DNA of 64,000 nucleotides from Bradyrhizobium tropiciagri. GTDB taxonomy: Bacteria; Pseudomonadota; Alphaproteobacteria; Rhizobiales; Xanthobacteraceae. The position numbers and the translations under genes were made by a program. Positions 23,985 to 34,770 of the stretch are shown piece after piece. The stretch covers positions 1 through 64,000 of the forward strand of contig NZ_JAFCKF010000008.1 of NCBI RefSeq assembly GCF_018130545.1, read 5' to 3'. Under the pieces are notes generated by a model, which was given only the letters and a program-made list of their open reading frames with translations, was not told the DNA's origin and did no database searches. Within the stretch, counting starts at the first letter, position 1. The number at the start of each line of letters is the position of its first letter.

Positions 23985-25886
23985 ATGATTGGGTCTGGGC
24001 TGTTGAAATTGAATCGATTGCTGTTCGCTGCCGCAGGTCTTCTGCTCCTGATCTGCCAGCCGGCCTTCGCCGAGAAGCGCGTCGCGCTGGTGCTCGGCAA
24101 CTCCGCCTATCGGAACACCGCGCCGCTGGCCAACCCGGTCAATGATGCATCGGTGATGGCCTCGACACTGAAGAATGCCGGCTTCGACGTGGTCGATTTC
24201 CGCAAGGATCTGCCGGCCGTCGAGACCCGCCGCGCGTTGCGCGAATTCGCCGACCTCGCCCGCGATGCCGATATCGCGTTGGTCTATTACGCTGGCCATG
24301 GCATCGAGGTGGACGGCGCCAATTATCTGATCCCGGTCGATGCGAAGCTGGAGCGCGACACCGACGTCTATGACGAGGCGCTCTCGCTCGACCGCATCCT
24401 GGTCGCGATCGAGCCGGCCCGGAAGCTGCGGCTGGTGATCCTCGATGCCTGCCGCGACAACCCGTTTGCCAAGACCATGAAGCGGACGCTGGCGACCCGG
24501 GCGATCGGGCAGGGGCTCGCCAAGGTCGAGCCGACCAGCCCGAACGTGCTGATCGCCTATTCGGCGAAGGCGGGCTCGACTGCGGCCGACGGCGACGGCA
24601 AGAACAGCCCGTTCACGATCGCGCTGTCGAAGTTTCTGCCGACCCCCGGTCTCGATGTCCGCCGCGCCTTCGGCTATGTCCGCGACGAGGTGCTGAAGAC
24701 CACCAACAACCGCCAGGAACCGTTCGTCTATGGCTCGCTCGGTGGCGAGGACGTGCCGCTGGTGCCGGCACCGCAGAAGCCCGCGCCTACTGCTGCTGCC
24801 GCGCCGGCGGCGCCTGCGCCGTCGCCGCAATCCGAGGCGCGTCGCGATTACGAGCTGGCGCTTCAGATCGGCAACAGGAACGCGATGAACGCGTTCCTCG
24901 CCCAATATCCGAGCGGCTACTATGCCAACCTCGCGCGGTTGCAACTCGACAAGTTCACCGCCGAGGATGCGCGCATTGCGGCCACCGAGAAGGCGCGTCA
25001 GGCCGAGCAGGAGCGCGCGCGGCTCGCCGCCGAGGGCGCGCAGAAGACGCAGCAGGCCAAGGCGGAGGCCGACGCCAAGGCGGCCGAAGCGGCGCGTCTT
25101 GCGGCCGAGAAGGCCAAGCAGGTCGCGCAGGAACAGGCCGCAGCGGCCGAGCAGAAGCGGCAAGCCGATGTGGCGCTCGCCGATCGAACCGCGGCAGACA
25201 AGACGGCCACCGATCAGGCGGCAGCGCAAGCCGCCGCATCGCCAACTCCGGCGTCGCCCGAGAAGACCACGACCGTGGCGGCGCTGGCGACCGGGTCGCC
25301 CGAGGCCGATGTCGTCAAATCGGTGCAGACCGAGTTGCGCCGGGTCGGCTGCCTGACCGGCGCCGTCGACGGCGACTGGAATGCGGCCTCGCAGCGCTCG
25401 CTGACGCTGTTCAACCGCTATGCCGGCACCAAGCTCGAGATCAAGACCGCGAGCGTCGACACGCTAGACGCGATCAAGCTGAAGCAGGCGCGTGTCTGCC
25501 CGCTGGTCTGCGAGCGCGGCTACAAGGCTGACGGCGATCGCTGCAGCAGGATCGTCTGCGCCGAGGGCTCGTTCCTCAACGACGACAATGAATGCGAGAA
25601 GCGGCGCGAGCGGAAGCCGGTCGCCAAGCGCGACAGCGACGAACGTTCGTCGCGCCGCGAGCGCGAACGCGCGTTCCATCCGCAGCGCGATCAGGGCGAA
25701 CCGCAGCTCCCATCAGCGGCAATTCCGCGCCCGCAGAAGCGGGCAAGGGCTGAAGGCGGCGGTGGCAGCGGTCAGATCATGTGCGATGCCTATCTGTGCC
25801 GTCCGGTCCGGCACGGCTGCCATCTCGAATATCGCGGCGGCGGCGGCCCCGGCGGCAATGTCGGCAACGTCGAGGTCTGCAACTAG
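23985..25886 (+). CDS. Exported caspase-like (peptidase C14) protein with Ala/Glu-rich linker and Cys-rich tail
   Basis: 633 residues. A signal peptide (LLFAAAGLLLLICQPAFA) leads to a caspase p20-like domain (about 22-260) with the His/Cys dyad H105 (YYAGHGIE) and C156 (DACRDNPF), both intact. A Pro/Ala linker, a helical YELALQIGNRNAMNAFLAQYPSGYY segment, a long Ala/Lys/Glu-rich coiled coil (about 320-430), and a C-terminal region with several Cys follow; QTELRRVGCLTGAVDGDWNAAS resembles a peptidoglycan-binding motif. Such metacaspase-like proteins cleave after basic or acidic residues or act as scaffolds. GGAAG precedes ATG 23985. Confidence 0.88.
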   Translation: MIGSGLLKLNRLLFAAAGLLLLICQPAFAEKRVALVLGNSAYRNTAPLANPVNDASVMASTLKNAGFDVVDFRKDLPAVETRRALREFADLARDADIALVYYAGHGIEVDGANYLIPVDAKLERDTDVYDEALSLDRILVAIEPARKLRLVILDACRDNPFAKTMKRTLATRAIGQGLAKVEPTSPNVLIAYSAKAGSTAADGDGKNSPFTIALSKFLPTPGLDVRRAFGYVRDEVLKTTNNRQEPFVYGSLGGEDVPLVPAPQKPAPTAAAAPAAPAPSPQSEARRDYELALQIGNRNAMNAFLAQYPSGYYANLARLQLDKFTAEDARIAATEKARQAEQERARLAAEGAQKTQQAKAEADAKAAEAARLAAEKAKQVAQEQAAAAEQKRQADVALADRTAADKTATDQAAAQAAASPTPASPEKTTTVAALATGSPEADVVKSVQTELRRVGCLTGAVDGDWNAASQRSLTLFNRYAGTKLEIKTASVDTLDAIKLKQARVCPLVCERGYKADGDRCSRIVCAEGSFLNDDNECEKRRERKPVAKRDSDERSSRRERERAFHPQRDQGEPQLPSAAIPRPQKRARAEGGGGSGQIMCDAYLCRPVRHGCHLEYRGGGGPGGNVGNVEVCN

Positions 25887-25923
25887 CCAAATCGCGTTCG
25901 CTGCGAAAGGAGCCGTGAACTCC

Positions 25924-25943
25924 CTCTCCCGCAAGCGGGAGAG
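25924..25943. terminator. CTCTCCCGC-AA-GCGGGAGAG hairpin between convergent genes
   Basis: A perfect 9-bp stem with an AA loop in the 80-nt gap between the caspase-like gene and the DUF1345 gene. It lacks a T run but is well placed to end both transcripts. It belongs to the same minor repeat seen at 6499. Confidence 0.45.
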
Positions 25944-25966
25944 GTGCAGCGAGCATGCCGCTCCAA

Positions 25967-26647
25967 CTAAATCGCGCTCGCCGCGATGTTCACCATCAAA
26001 GCCAGCAGCGCAGTGTTGAACACGAACGAGATGATGCCGTGCACGGTCGCGGTGCGGCGGATGATCTTGTCGGTGATCCCGACGTCGGAGACCTGCGCGG
26101 TCATGCCGATCACGAACGAGAAATAGACGAAGTCCCAGTAATCGGCGTCGGCATGCGCATCGCCGCTCGGAAACTGCAAACCGCCGGGCGTCTTGCCGCG
26201 ATAGAACTCATGAGCGTAGTGCAGCGCGAACGCGGTGTGCACCGCGGTCCATGACAGCGTGATGGTGACGATCGCCACCGCCAGTCCGGCCGGGCTGCCC
26301 TTGGATGCGCCGAGTTCGAACACGATGGCCAAGAGGCTCGCCAGCGCGCCGAACGCAGTCAGCAGCAGGATCAGGAAACGGCCATCGTCCTGCAGGATGG
26401 CGCTGCGCTTGATATGGGCGACGCCACAGCGCAGCATCATCACATAGGCGAGCACGAGATAGAGCGCGGCGAAGGCGTCCCAGCCGGCGAGCAGGCGCGT
26501 GACGAGGCGCGTCGCGCCGGGGATCAACAGCGCGACGGTGATGCCGACCGCGAGCGAGACGAAGGTCCGCGGCCGGCCCACCACGACGCGGACCGGCATC
26601 GGCAGTTTGCGGAAACGAACAAGGCGGTCGTCGAACTCCTTGTTCAT
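25967..26647 (-). CDS. DUF1345 membrane protein
   Basis: 226 residues with five or six membrane segments: TFVSLAVGITVALLI, AFAALYLVLAYVMML, FLILLLTAFGALASLLAIVF, GLAVAIVTITLSWTAVHTAFALHYAHEFY and a C-terminal FVYFSFVIGMTAQVSD...ISFVFNTALLALMVNI. The ALHYAHEFY and FPSG....YWDFVYFSF strings are hallmarks of DUF1345. Its start lies 16 nt after ispA on the same strand, so the two are probably co-transcribed. Function unknown. Confidence 0.88.
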   Translation of the reverse strand: MNKEFDDRLVRFRKLPMPVRVVVGRPRTFVSLAVGITVALLIPGATRLVTRLLAGWDAFAALYLVLAYVMMLRCGVAHIKRSAILQDDGRFLILLLTAFGALASLLAIVFELGASKGSPAGLAVAIVTITLSWTAVHTAFALHYAHEFYRGKTPGGLQFPSGDAHADADYWDFVYFSFVIGMTAQVSDVGITDKIIRRTATVHGIISFVFNTALLALMVNIAASAI

Positions 26648-26663
26648 TTCACGCCGCTTCCAG

Positions 26664-27584
26664 CTAGTTCTTGCGCTCGGCGACGAAGCGCGCTGCTGCA
26701 CGAAGCACCTCGCCGCGGTCGTCGAACACCGACAATGCGGCATCGGCGCGCGCCAGGAGGTCGCGCACGCGCTGCTTGGCGCCATCGATGCCGAGCTGGG
26801 TGACGAAGGTGGTCTTGCCGAGCGCGGCGTCCGCGCCGGCCGGCTTGCCGAGTGCGGCGGCATCGCCCTCGACGTCGAGCAGATCGTCGGCGATCTGGAA
26901 GGCCTCGCCGAGCGCTTTGCCGTAATCGTCGAGCGCCTGGTACTCCTTCTCGGACGCCTGGCCGAGGATCGCGCCGGCGATGCAGCCGAAACGCAGCAGC
27001 GCGCCGGTCTTCATCTGCTGCAGGCGCGCGACGTCGACCGGCTCACGGTCGCCGAAGCGGCCTTCCCCGGCGAGGTCGAGGATCTGGCCGCCGGCCATGC
27101 CGCCGACGCCGGACGCACGCGCCAGCGCGCGGGTCAGCAGCAGGCGGACTTGCGCGTCCTTGTGGATCGCATCGCGGGTGATGATGTCGAAGGCGATCGT
27201 GAGCAGCGCGTCGCCGGCGAGGATTGCGGTGGCGTCGTCATAGGCCTTGTGCAGGGTCGGGCGGCCGCGGCGCAGATCGGAATTGTCCATCGCCGGCAGA
27301 TCGTCATGGATCAGCGAGTAGCAGTGGATGCATTCGAGCGCGGCGCCGACCAGTAGCGCGGATTCGCGCGGAATGCCGAACACCGCGGCGCTCTCGACCG
27401 CGAGGAACGGCCGCAACCGCTTGCCGCCGCCGAGGCTCGAATAGCGCATCGCCTCGATCAGCCGCTTCGGCCGCACGATCTCGTCGCTTTCGGTCGCATC
27501 CGACAGCAGCTTCGCGAGCAGGGCTTCGGTATCCTCCGCGGTCTGGTCCAGCCGCTTGGAAAACTCTGCAGTACCGGTCGTCAT
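26664..27584 (-). CDS. ispA: Farnesyl diphosphate synthase-type polyprenyl synthetase
   Basis: 306 residues. The first Asp-rich motif is DDLPAMD (D94, D95, D100) preceded by CYSLIH as in E. coli IspA, the second is DDLLD, and the GGGKRLRP loop (52-59) binds IPP diphosphate. It condenses IPP with DMAPP/GPP to farnesyl (or geranylgeranyl) diphosphate for ubiquinone, hopanoid and undecaprenyl synthesis. Start ATG 27584 follows GGAGC at an 8-nt gap; an in-frame ATG 20 codons upstream lacks a site. Exact chain length is not certain. Confidence 0.93.
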   Translation of the reverse strand: MTTGTAEFSKRLDQTAEDTEALLAKLLSDATESDEIVRPKRLIEAMRYSSLGGGKRLRPFLAVESAAVFGIPRESALLVGAALECIHCYSLIHDDLPAMDNSDLRRGRPTLHKAYDDATAILAGDALLTIAFDIITRDAIHKDAQVRLLLTRALARASGVGGMAGGQILDLAGEGRFGDREPVDVARLQQMKTGALLRFGCIAGAILGQASEKEYQALDDYGKALGEAFQIADDLLDVEGDAAALGKPAGADAALGKTTFVTQLGIDGAKQRVRDLLARADAALSVFDDRGEVLRAAARFVAERKN

Positions 27585-27784
27585 TAAGAATTGCTCCAGA
27601 TCGATTTTCGGCCGGACAATCGTTGATGACACCGGCTTCGTCAATTGCTGCCCTGCGACGGATTGCGCCTTAAAAGTGCTGGAAAAACCGTGAATTATCC
27701 CTCAGACGTCTGACGGCGCCGGCCGTATCCTGGCGGGCGGGTCGCAAATCCTCTCTGGAGACGCCCTCCCCGGAAACCCCCGTT

Positions 27785-28456
27785 TTGCGCATTGTCCGAA
27801 TTTTATTGCTGCTTTTGCTGGCCCTGCTGTTGCTGCCCTATCTGGTGACCCCGTTCTACCGCACCGGTCAGCCAGTTTCGGCCCTGATGGCATGGCGGAG
27901 CCTGCGCGGGGCCCCGGTGACGCGGCATTGGATCGAATTCGGCGCCATGTCGCCCTATTTGCCGCGGTCGGTGGTCGCCTCCGAGGATGCCCATTTCTGC
28001 AAGCACCACGGGATCGATTGGGGGGCGCTGCGCGAGGTGCTCAACGATGCCGAGGACGGCGAGGCGGCGCGCGGCGGCTCGACCATCACCCAGCAGGTCG
28101 CCAAGAACCTGTTCCTGTGGCCGGGCCGCAGCGTGATCCGCAAGGGGTTGGAAATGCCGCTGGCGCTCTGGATCGATTTCGTGCTGCCCAAGCAGCGGAT
28201 CCTGGAAATCTACCTCAATATCGCGGAAATGGGCCCCTCCGGGCAGTTTGGTGCCGAAGCTGGCGCCCAATATGCCTTCGGCCGGTCCGCGGCAGGGCTA
28301 TCACCCCGCGAAGCTGCGCTTTTGGCGGCGATTCTGCCGAATCCGGTCAAAAGGAACGCCCGGAACCCGGGGCCGGGGGTGCGCAGGCTGTCCGGCACCT
28401 ATATGGCGCGGGCCAACACGGTGACCCACTGCTGGCGCGAAAATCGCGGCTCCTGA
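27785..28456 (+). CDS. mtgA: Monofunctional biosynthetic peptidoglycan transglycosylase
   Basis: 223 residues: one N-terminal membrane anchor ([16 protein letters not shown]) and a GT51 domain with [16 protein letters not shown] (E67, catalytic Glu), [16 protein letters not shown] and the [15 protein letters not shown] motif. It polymerises lipid II into glycan strands at the inner membrane without a transpeptidase domain. The start is TTG 27785, since no ATG or GTG occurs in frame upstream of the anchor. It is divergent from ispA. Confidence 0.95.
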   Translation: MRIVRILLLLLLALLLLPYLVTPFYRTGQPVSALMAWRSLRGAPVTRHWIEFGAMSPYLPRSVVASEDAHFCKHHGIDWGALREVLNDAEDGEAARGGSTITQQVAKNLFLWPGRSVIRKGLEMPLALWIDFVLPKQRILEIYLNIAEMGPSGQFGAEAGAQYAFGRSAAGLSPREAALLAAILPNPVKRNARNPGPGVRRLSGTYMARANTVTHCWRENRGS

Positions 28457-28616
28457 GGCCGATTTTGGGCGGATTTTGCTGTATCGCACCCTAGCTTTAC
28501 GCGGTGCCTTCCTCTATAAGCGCGGCCTTACCGGCATCGCAGCTGGCGCTTTGAAGCGCTGTGCGCTCGTCCCCATTTCGGACGATGCCTCCGCAACACC
28601 CCTAGAGGACACCGTC

Positions 28617-28802
28617 ATGGCCGTTCCCAGAAGAAAAACCTCGCCGTCGCGCCGTGGCATGCGCCGTTCGGCTGACGCGATCAAGACCCCGACCTATGTC
28701 GAGGACAAGGACTCCGGCGAGCTGCGCCGTCCGCACCACCTCGACCTGAAGACCGGCATGTACAAGGGCCGCCAGGTCCTGAAGGCGAAGAAAGAGTCCT
28801 GA
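28617..28802 (+). CDS. rpmF: 50S ribosomal protein L32
   Basis: 61 residues beginning [19 protein letters not shown] and ending in a Lys-rich tail, the complete length for L32 of alphaproteobacteria. It lacks the zinc-binding Cys residues found in some L32 forms, as usual for this group. GAGGAC precedes ATG 28617. It is 160 nt downstream of mtgA. Confidence 0.97.
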   Translation: MAVPRRKTSPSRRGMRRSADAIKTPTYVEDKDSGELRRPHHLDLKTGMYKGRQVLKAKKES

Positions 28803-28946
28803 TCGGGACGTTCGGCTGCCGCGCTGATCAAAACGGCGTGGCGCCCGAATTCGGCCAACGAGTGCGGTCAAGACGGGCGCGTCCGCGGCGAAGCCATTGA
28901 GCATCGCCGCTATTGCTGGTTCTCCCTGAATAAGGCGCAAGCCCCG

Positions 28947-29573
28947 ATGGTCGGTTTTCCGCTGCTGCTCGTTCCGCTCGCGGTCTACAACATCATCGCC
29001 TTCCTGATGCCCGGCGTGTCCTTCACGGACCCGCTGATCAGGCTGACATTGCTGTCGGGCGAAGTGTGGCAGATCACGCTCAGCGACATGCTGCTGGCGG
29101 CCGGCGTGCTGCTGTTGCTGCTCGAGGTCATCAAGGGCGCGCGCCCCGGCGCGAAATATCTCACCGATCATCTGCTGTCGCTGATCGTGTTCGGCGCGGC
29201 CGCGGCCGAATTCGTGCTCTGGCCGAAGTTCGGCAACTCGACCTATTGCCTGCTGACGCTGCTCGCACTGGTCGATTTCATTTCCGGCATTGCGCTCCGC
29301 ACCCGCCGTCGTGCGGTGGTCGCGGCACCCGCGCCAACCGTCAGCAAGGCGCAGCCCGAGGCGCCGCAGCCTGTGCCGGCACCCGCGCCGCGGGTCGAGC
29401 CCGCGCCTGTCGCCGCACCGGCGCCTGCCGCGCCGCCACCGGCCGCGCCCGTTCCTCCGGCGACATCGGTCGCGGAATCCGTGCTGCTCGATCAGTCCGC
29501 GCCAAAGCCAACCGTCACCTCGCCGGATTTGCAACCGGGCGGTCACCCGCCGTCGGATACGCCGCAGCGCTAA
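28947..29573 (+). CDS. Membrane protein with Pro/Ala-rich cytoplasmic tail
   Basis: 208 residues. Four hydrophobic segments are visible (LLLVPLAVYNIIAFL, MLLAAGVLLLLLEVI, LLSLIVFGAAAAEFVLW, CLLTLLALVDFISGIAL), followed by about 85 residues rich in Pro, Ala and Val with no fold. I do not recognise a named family for the membrane part. It lies 20 nt upstream of a SnoaL-like gene on the same strand. Confidence 0.8.
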   Translation: MVGFPLLLVPLAVYNIIAFLMPGVSFTDPLIRLTLLSGEVWQITLSDMLLAAGVLLLLLEVIKGARPGAKYLTDHLLSLIVFGAAAAEFVLWPKFGNSTYCLLTLLALVDFISGIALRTRRRAVVAAPAPTVSKAQPEAPQPVPAPAPRVEPAPVAAPAPAAPPPAAPVPPATSVAESVLLDQSAPKPTVTSPDLQPGGHPPSDTPQR

Positions 29574-29592
29574 CGCGTTTTCGGAGGGAGCC

Positions 29593-30063
29593 ATGAGCCA
29601 ACAAGCGCCCCTTCCGATCGCCGATCCGACGACCACCCAATCGATCTTTGACTGGCTTGAACGGTTCTCCGCCTGCGTCAGGGCGGTCGACTATGCGGCC
29701 GCCCGTCCGTTCTGGCATTCCGACATCATCTCGTTCGGCACCTATCAGGAGCTGATCCATGGCCGCACGCGCTGGACCGAGATGCAATGGGACAATGTCT
29801 GGCCCCGCACCGCGGATTTCGCCTTCGATCTCGCGCACACCGAGGTGCTGGTCAGCGGCGATGGCGGCATGGCGACGGTGATCACACCCTGGACCAGCAC
29901 CGGCTTTCATCCGGACGGCAGCCGCTTCGATCGGCCGGGGCGGGCGACGATCATCCTCGCGCGGCAAGCCGACGGGCGTTGGCTCGGCATTCACTCGCAC
30001 ATGTCGTTGCGCCGCGGCGTGCCGCAGGACAGCCACGGCAACCGGCCGGTCAAGGCCCGCTGA
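29593..30063 (+). CDS. SnoaL-like / NTF2-fold protein
   Basis: 156 residues with the DUF4440/SnoaL pattern: SIFDWLERFSACVRAVDYAAARPFWHSDIISFGTY, then GDGGMATVITPWTSTGFHPDG and RATIILARQADGRWLGIHSHMSL. Such proteins usually are ligand binders or isomerases. GGAGGGAG 2-3 nt from ATG 29593 is an unusually strong ribosome site. The gene follows the preceding membrane gene closely and is probably co-transcribed. Confidence 0.88.
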   Translation: MSQQAPLPIADPTTTQSIFDWLERFSACVRAVDYAAARPFWHSDIISFGTYQELIHGRTRWTEMQWDNVWPRTADFAFDLAHTEVLVSGDGGMATVITPWTSTGFHPDGSRFDRPGRATIILARQADGRWLGIHSHMSLRRGVPQDSHGNRPVKAR

Positions 30064-30075
30064 ATCGCTTGCTGC

Positions 30076-30360
30076 CTAGATGATCTGCCGGGTGCGCCGC
30101 GCCACGCTGCGGCGTTCGTCGAGATGCGGGCCATAGGCGCTCTGCGCATCGGCCAATGACCCACGCCGCAACCCGCGCGTCTGCGGCTCGTGCGCCGCAG
30201 TTGCGATCAGGTGAGCCAGAAATGAAGGGTCGCCGTGGGGCAGCGGGATCTTGGGCGCCCAATGCGTGGTCACCGCCAGCGGCACCAGGGCGGTGCAGGG
30301 TGCCCCGGCCGTGTCGGTGAACTCGCCGTCCAGGATTTCCGATTGATCGATATCCAGCAT
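30076..30360 (-). CDS. Hypothetical protein, 94 residues
   Basis: A small soluble protein whose second half (AHLIATAAHEPQTRGLRRGSLADAQSAYGPHLDERRSVARRTRQII) is a basic helical stretch. I recognise no domain. It runs convergent to the SnoaL-like gene with 12 nt between stops, which favours a real gene; the ribosome site is poor. Confidence 0.6.
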   Translation of the reverse strand: MLDIDQSEILDGEFTDTAGAPCTALVPLAVTTHWAPKIPLPHGDPSFLAHLIATAAHEPQTRGLRRGSLADAQSAYGPHLDERRSVARRTRQII

Positions 30361-30580
30361 CGTCTGCGACCCGTTGGAGCGTCATAGTTTGGGACGTCAC
30401 GTCCCTCCGCAACAACCCTCATGGCAAGGGTCATGCCCGCCATCCCCAGTTCGTTCCGCGGCAGCGCAAAACGTGGTTTCCAGATTATTTATCAACTTCT
30501 CCTAGCGTTGGATTCGCCGGAACCACTATCTTGAGGCTGTGGAGAATCACCGGGCGCCGTCCCAGATCGAGACATGTTCG

Positions 30581-32272
30581 ATGCCACCTGTCCCGCCAGC
30601 TGCCAGCATCCTCGTCTCGCTCGGCCAAGCGACATTCGCTTGGGACCTGGCGACCGACGCGATTGCCTGGAGCGACAATGCGGCGACGGTGTTCGCGGAC
30701 ATCCCTGCCGAGGCGCTCGCCAGTGGCGCCGAGCTCGCCAAGCTGATCGAGCCGTCGCGCAGCATTCGCGCGGATGCGCTCGGCCAATCCGCGCCGGTGC
30801 AGAACGCGGCGGGCGTGCCCTACCGGATCGAATATGGCGTGCGCGCGGTCACCTCGGCGCCGGTGATCTGGATCGAGGAGACCGGCTGCTGGTTTGCCGG
30901 GGCCGACGGCCGGCCGGCGCGCGTGCAGGGCATCGTCCGCGTCAACAATGAACGCCACGCCCGCGACGAGCAGCTGTTGAAGCTGACGCGGCACGATCCG
31001 CTGACCAACGAACTCAACCGCACCCATCTGGTCGCCTCGCTGGCCGAGACGATCGAGGAGTGCGCGCGCTTCCGCACCTCCTGCGCTTTCATGCTGATCG
31101 GCATCGATCATCTGGCGCGCATCAACGATGCCTTCGGTTTCGATGTCGCCGATGCGGTCATCGCCGAGGTGGCGAAACGGATTCGCGCCCGGCTGCGCAG
31201 TGGCGATATGCTCGGCCGCTTCTCCGGCAACAAGTTCGGCCTGATCCTGCGCAACTGCACCGTCGACGACACCAACGTCGCGGCCGAACGCTTCCTCGCC
31301 GCGGTGCGCGACGAGGTGGTGCCGACCAAGTCCGGCCCGGTGTCGGTCACGGCATCGATCGGCGCCGTCACCATTCCGCGCCACGCCAAGTCGGCGGAGG
31401 AGGCGGTCAATCGCGCCCAGGAGACGCTGGACGCCGCCAAGAGCCGCCGCGCCGGATCGTTCGCGCTGTGGAAGCCGAATGTCGAGCGTGATGCCCAGCG
31501 CCGCGTCAACATCCGCGTCACCGACGAGATCGTCACCGCGCTGAACGAGCGCCGTATCGTGATCGGCTTCGAGCCGGTGGTCGACGCGCGCTCGCGGCAG
31601 CCATCGTTCTACGAGTGCCTGGTCCGCATGGAGCAGGATGACGGCCGCGCGCTGCTGGCGCCCGATATCGTGCCGGTCGCCGAGCGGCTCGGCCTGATCC
31701 GGCTGGTCGATCACCGCGTGCTGGAGCTTGCGATCGCCGAGCTCGCCGCTGCTCCCGGCGTGCAGCTCAGCCTCAACATCTCGCCCGACACCACGATGGA
31801 CCCGGACTGGTGGGCGACCATCGAATCCTTGATGCGCGCGCATCCCGGCGTCGGCGAGCGGCTGATCGTCGAGATCACCGAGACGGTCGCGATCCAGGAT
31901 ATCGACGATGTCCGCGGCTTCGTCACGCGGCTGAAGAATTTCGGCAGCCGGATCGCGATCGACGATTTCGGCGCCGGCTACACCTCGTTCCGCAATTTGC
32001 GCAAGCTCGGCGTCGACATCGTGAAGATCGACGGCGCCTTTGTGCAGAACATCGTGCGCTCGGCCGACGACCGCGCCTTCGTGCAGACGCTGATCGATCT
32101 CGCGCGCCGTCTCGAGATCAAGACGGTCGCCGAATGGGTGCAGGACGAGGAAGCCGCCGTGATGCTGCGCGAATGGGGCTGCGACTTCATCCAGGGCCGC
32201 CTGATCGGCCTCGCCTCGCCGGACCGGCCGTGGAATGCGCCCGCGGAGAAGACCGTGCCCGCTGCGGGGTAG
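30581..32272 (+). CDS. Cyclic-di-GMP phosphodiesterase with degenerate GGDEF domain
   Basis: 563 residues. An N-terminal PAS-like sensor region (about 1-110) is followed by a GGDEF fold whose catalytic motif reads RFSGNKFGLIL in place of GG(D/E)EF, so cyclase activity is unlikely, and an EAL domain whose key residues are intact: ECLVR, SLNIS, VEITET, DDFGAGYTS, KIDG, AEWVQ and QGRLIG. It should hydrolyse c-di-GMP, perhaps with the GGDEF-like part binding GTP as a regulator. The start is uncertain: ATG 30581 or GTG 30539. No signal peptide. Confidence 0.92.
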   Translation: MPPVPPAASILVSLGQATFAWDLATDAIAWSDNAATVFADIPAEALASGAELAKLIEPSRSIRADALGQSAPVQNAAGVPYRIEYGVRAVTSAPVIWIEETGCWFAGADGRPARVQGIVRVNNERHARDEQLLKLTRHDPLTNELNRTHLVASLAETIEECARFRTSCAFMLIGIDHLARINDAFGFDVADAVIAEVAKRIRARLRSGDMLGRFSGNKFGLILRNCTVDDTNVAAERFLAAVRDEVVPTKSGPVSVTASIGAVTIPRHAKSAEEAVNRAQETLDAAKSRRAGSFALWKPNVERDAQRRVNIRVTDEIVTALNERRIVIGFEPVVDARSRQPSFYECLVRMEQDDGRALLAPDIVPVAERLGLIRLVDHRVLELAIAELAAAPGVQLSLNISPDTTMDPDWWATIESLMRAHPGVGERLIVEITETVAIQDIDDVRGFVTRLKNFGSRIAIDDFGAGYTSFRNLRKLGVDIVKIDGAFVQNIVRSADDRAFVQTLIDLARRLEIKTVAEWVQDEEAAVMLREWGCDFIQGRLIGLASPDRPWNAPAEKTVPAAG

Positions 32273-32292
32273 GTTGGCCTGCCGTTACAAGA

Positions 32293-32400
32293 CCCGTCAT
32301 CCTGAGGAGCCGCGTAGCGGCGTCTCGAAGGATGCACGGCCTGGCTGGTGGCCGTCGACCCTTCGAGACGCGCGCAATGCGCGCTCCTCAGGGTGACGGG
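32293..32400. repeat. Dispersed palindrome, CCCGTCATCCTGAGG family, copy 2
   Basis: The ends CCCGTCATCCTGAGG and CCTCAGGGTGACGGG (one mismatch to copy 1) and inner arms GTCTCGAAGG / CCTTCGAGAC mark the element. It fills the convergent gap between the EAL protein gene and phaR. Confidence 0.85.
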
Positions 32401-32438
32401 TTTCAGAGGTGGCCAGCCCAGCGACTGAGACGAGAAAC

Positions 32439-33029
32439 CTACTCGTCCTTCTTCGCCGGCTGCGACATGCGCTCGAGGCGTTCCTGCATGTCCTTCATCT
32501 GGCGGCGCAGGTCGTCGATGTTGCCGTCGTCGGCCGCGGGCTCCGGCACCTTCTCGGGCTCCGCGCCGCCGCGCTGCGGCGCGAACGGCTTGAACATCGA
32601 GAAGGTCTGCTGGAACAGCTCCATGTTGCGGCGGACCTGCTCTTCGAGTGGCGCAAACGGCGTCCCGCTCAGGGCGCCCGCGATCTGCTTGCGGAACTTC
32701 TCCTGTTCCTTGGTCAGCGTCTCGATCGACTGTTCGAGATATTTCGGCACCACCATCTGCATGCTGTCGCCATAGAAGCGGATCAGCTGGCGCAGGAAGG
32801 TGGTCGGCAGCAGGTTCTGCCCGGCCTTGTTTTCCTGCTCGAAGATGATTTGCGCGAGCACAGAGCGGGTAATGTCGTCGCCGGTCTTGGCGTCGTAGAC
32901 GAGGAAATCCTCGCCTTCCTTCACCATCGCTGCGAGGTCCTCGAGCGTCACATAGGTGCTCGTACCGGTATTATAGAGCCGCCGGTTCGCGTATTTCTTG
33001 ATCGTGGTCGGATGTTCAGATTTTGCCAT
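32439..33029 (-). CDS. phaR: Polyhydroxyalkanoate synthesis repressor
   Basis: 196 residues. The N-terminal PhaR DNA-binding domain has IKKYANRRLYNTGTSTYVTLEDLAAMVK, and the middle region SIETLTKEQEKFRKQIAGAL plus an acidic/helical C-terminus bind polyhydroxybutyrate or phasin promoters. PhaR represses phasin and PHB genes until polymer titrates it. It lies divergent from phaA-phaB with a 313-nt gap, so it may regulate them and itself from that region. Confidence 0.95.
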   Translation of the reverse strand: MAKSEHPTTIKKYANRRLYNTGTSTYVTLEDLAAMVKEGEDFLVYDAKTGDDITRSVLAQIIFEQENKAGQNLLPTTFLRQLIRFYGDSMQMVVPKYLEQSIETLTKEQEKFRKQIAGALSGTPFAPLEEQVRRNMELFQQTFSMFKPFAPQRGGAEPEKVPEPAADDGNIDDLRRQMKDMQERLERMSQPAKKDE

Positions 33030-34521
<1,492 letters not shown>

Positions 34522-34592
34522 ACAAAAGGCAGCGAGGTCGGTTAGGTGATGAAAAGATCATCTGTCAACCGCGGCGCGAGCTGATAGAAAAG

Positions 34593-34620
34593 ATGCCCGG
34601 CTTTGCGCCGGGCATTTTTG
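34593..34620 (+). terminator. Rho-independent terminator after phaA
   Basis: ATGCCCGGC (34593-34601) pairs with GCCGGGCAT (34607-34615) around TTTGC, and is followed by TTTTTG. The 34522-34770 gap therefore ends phaA transcripts before phaB, which probably has its own promoter or depends on readthrough. Confidence 0.85.
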
Positions 34621-34770
34621 TTTTGCGAGCAAGATCCGGAAGAGTGTGACGCGGTTTTCCGACAAGATCATGCTCAAAAAGGGAGCTGAAGCGCGACGAT
34701 CTCGCGCTTCGTTATGAGTGCGAAGGCCGGAGCGATCCGGTCATAAAAGACGGCCAAGGAGGAGACGGAC

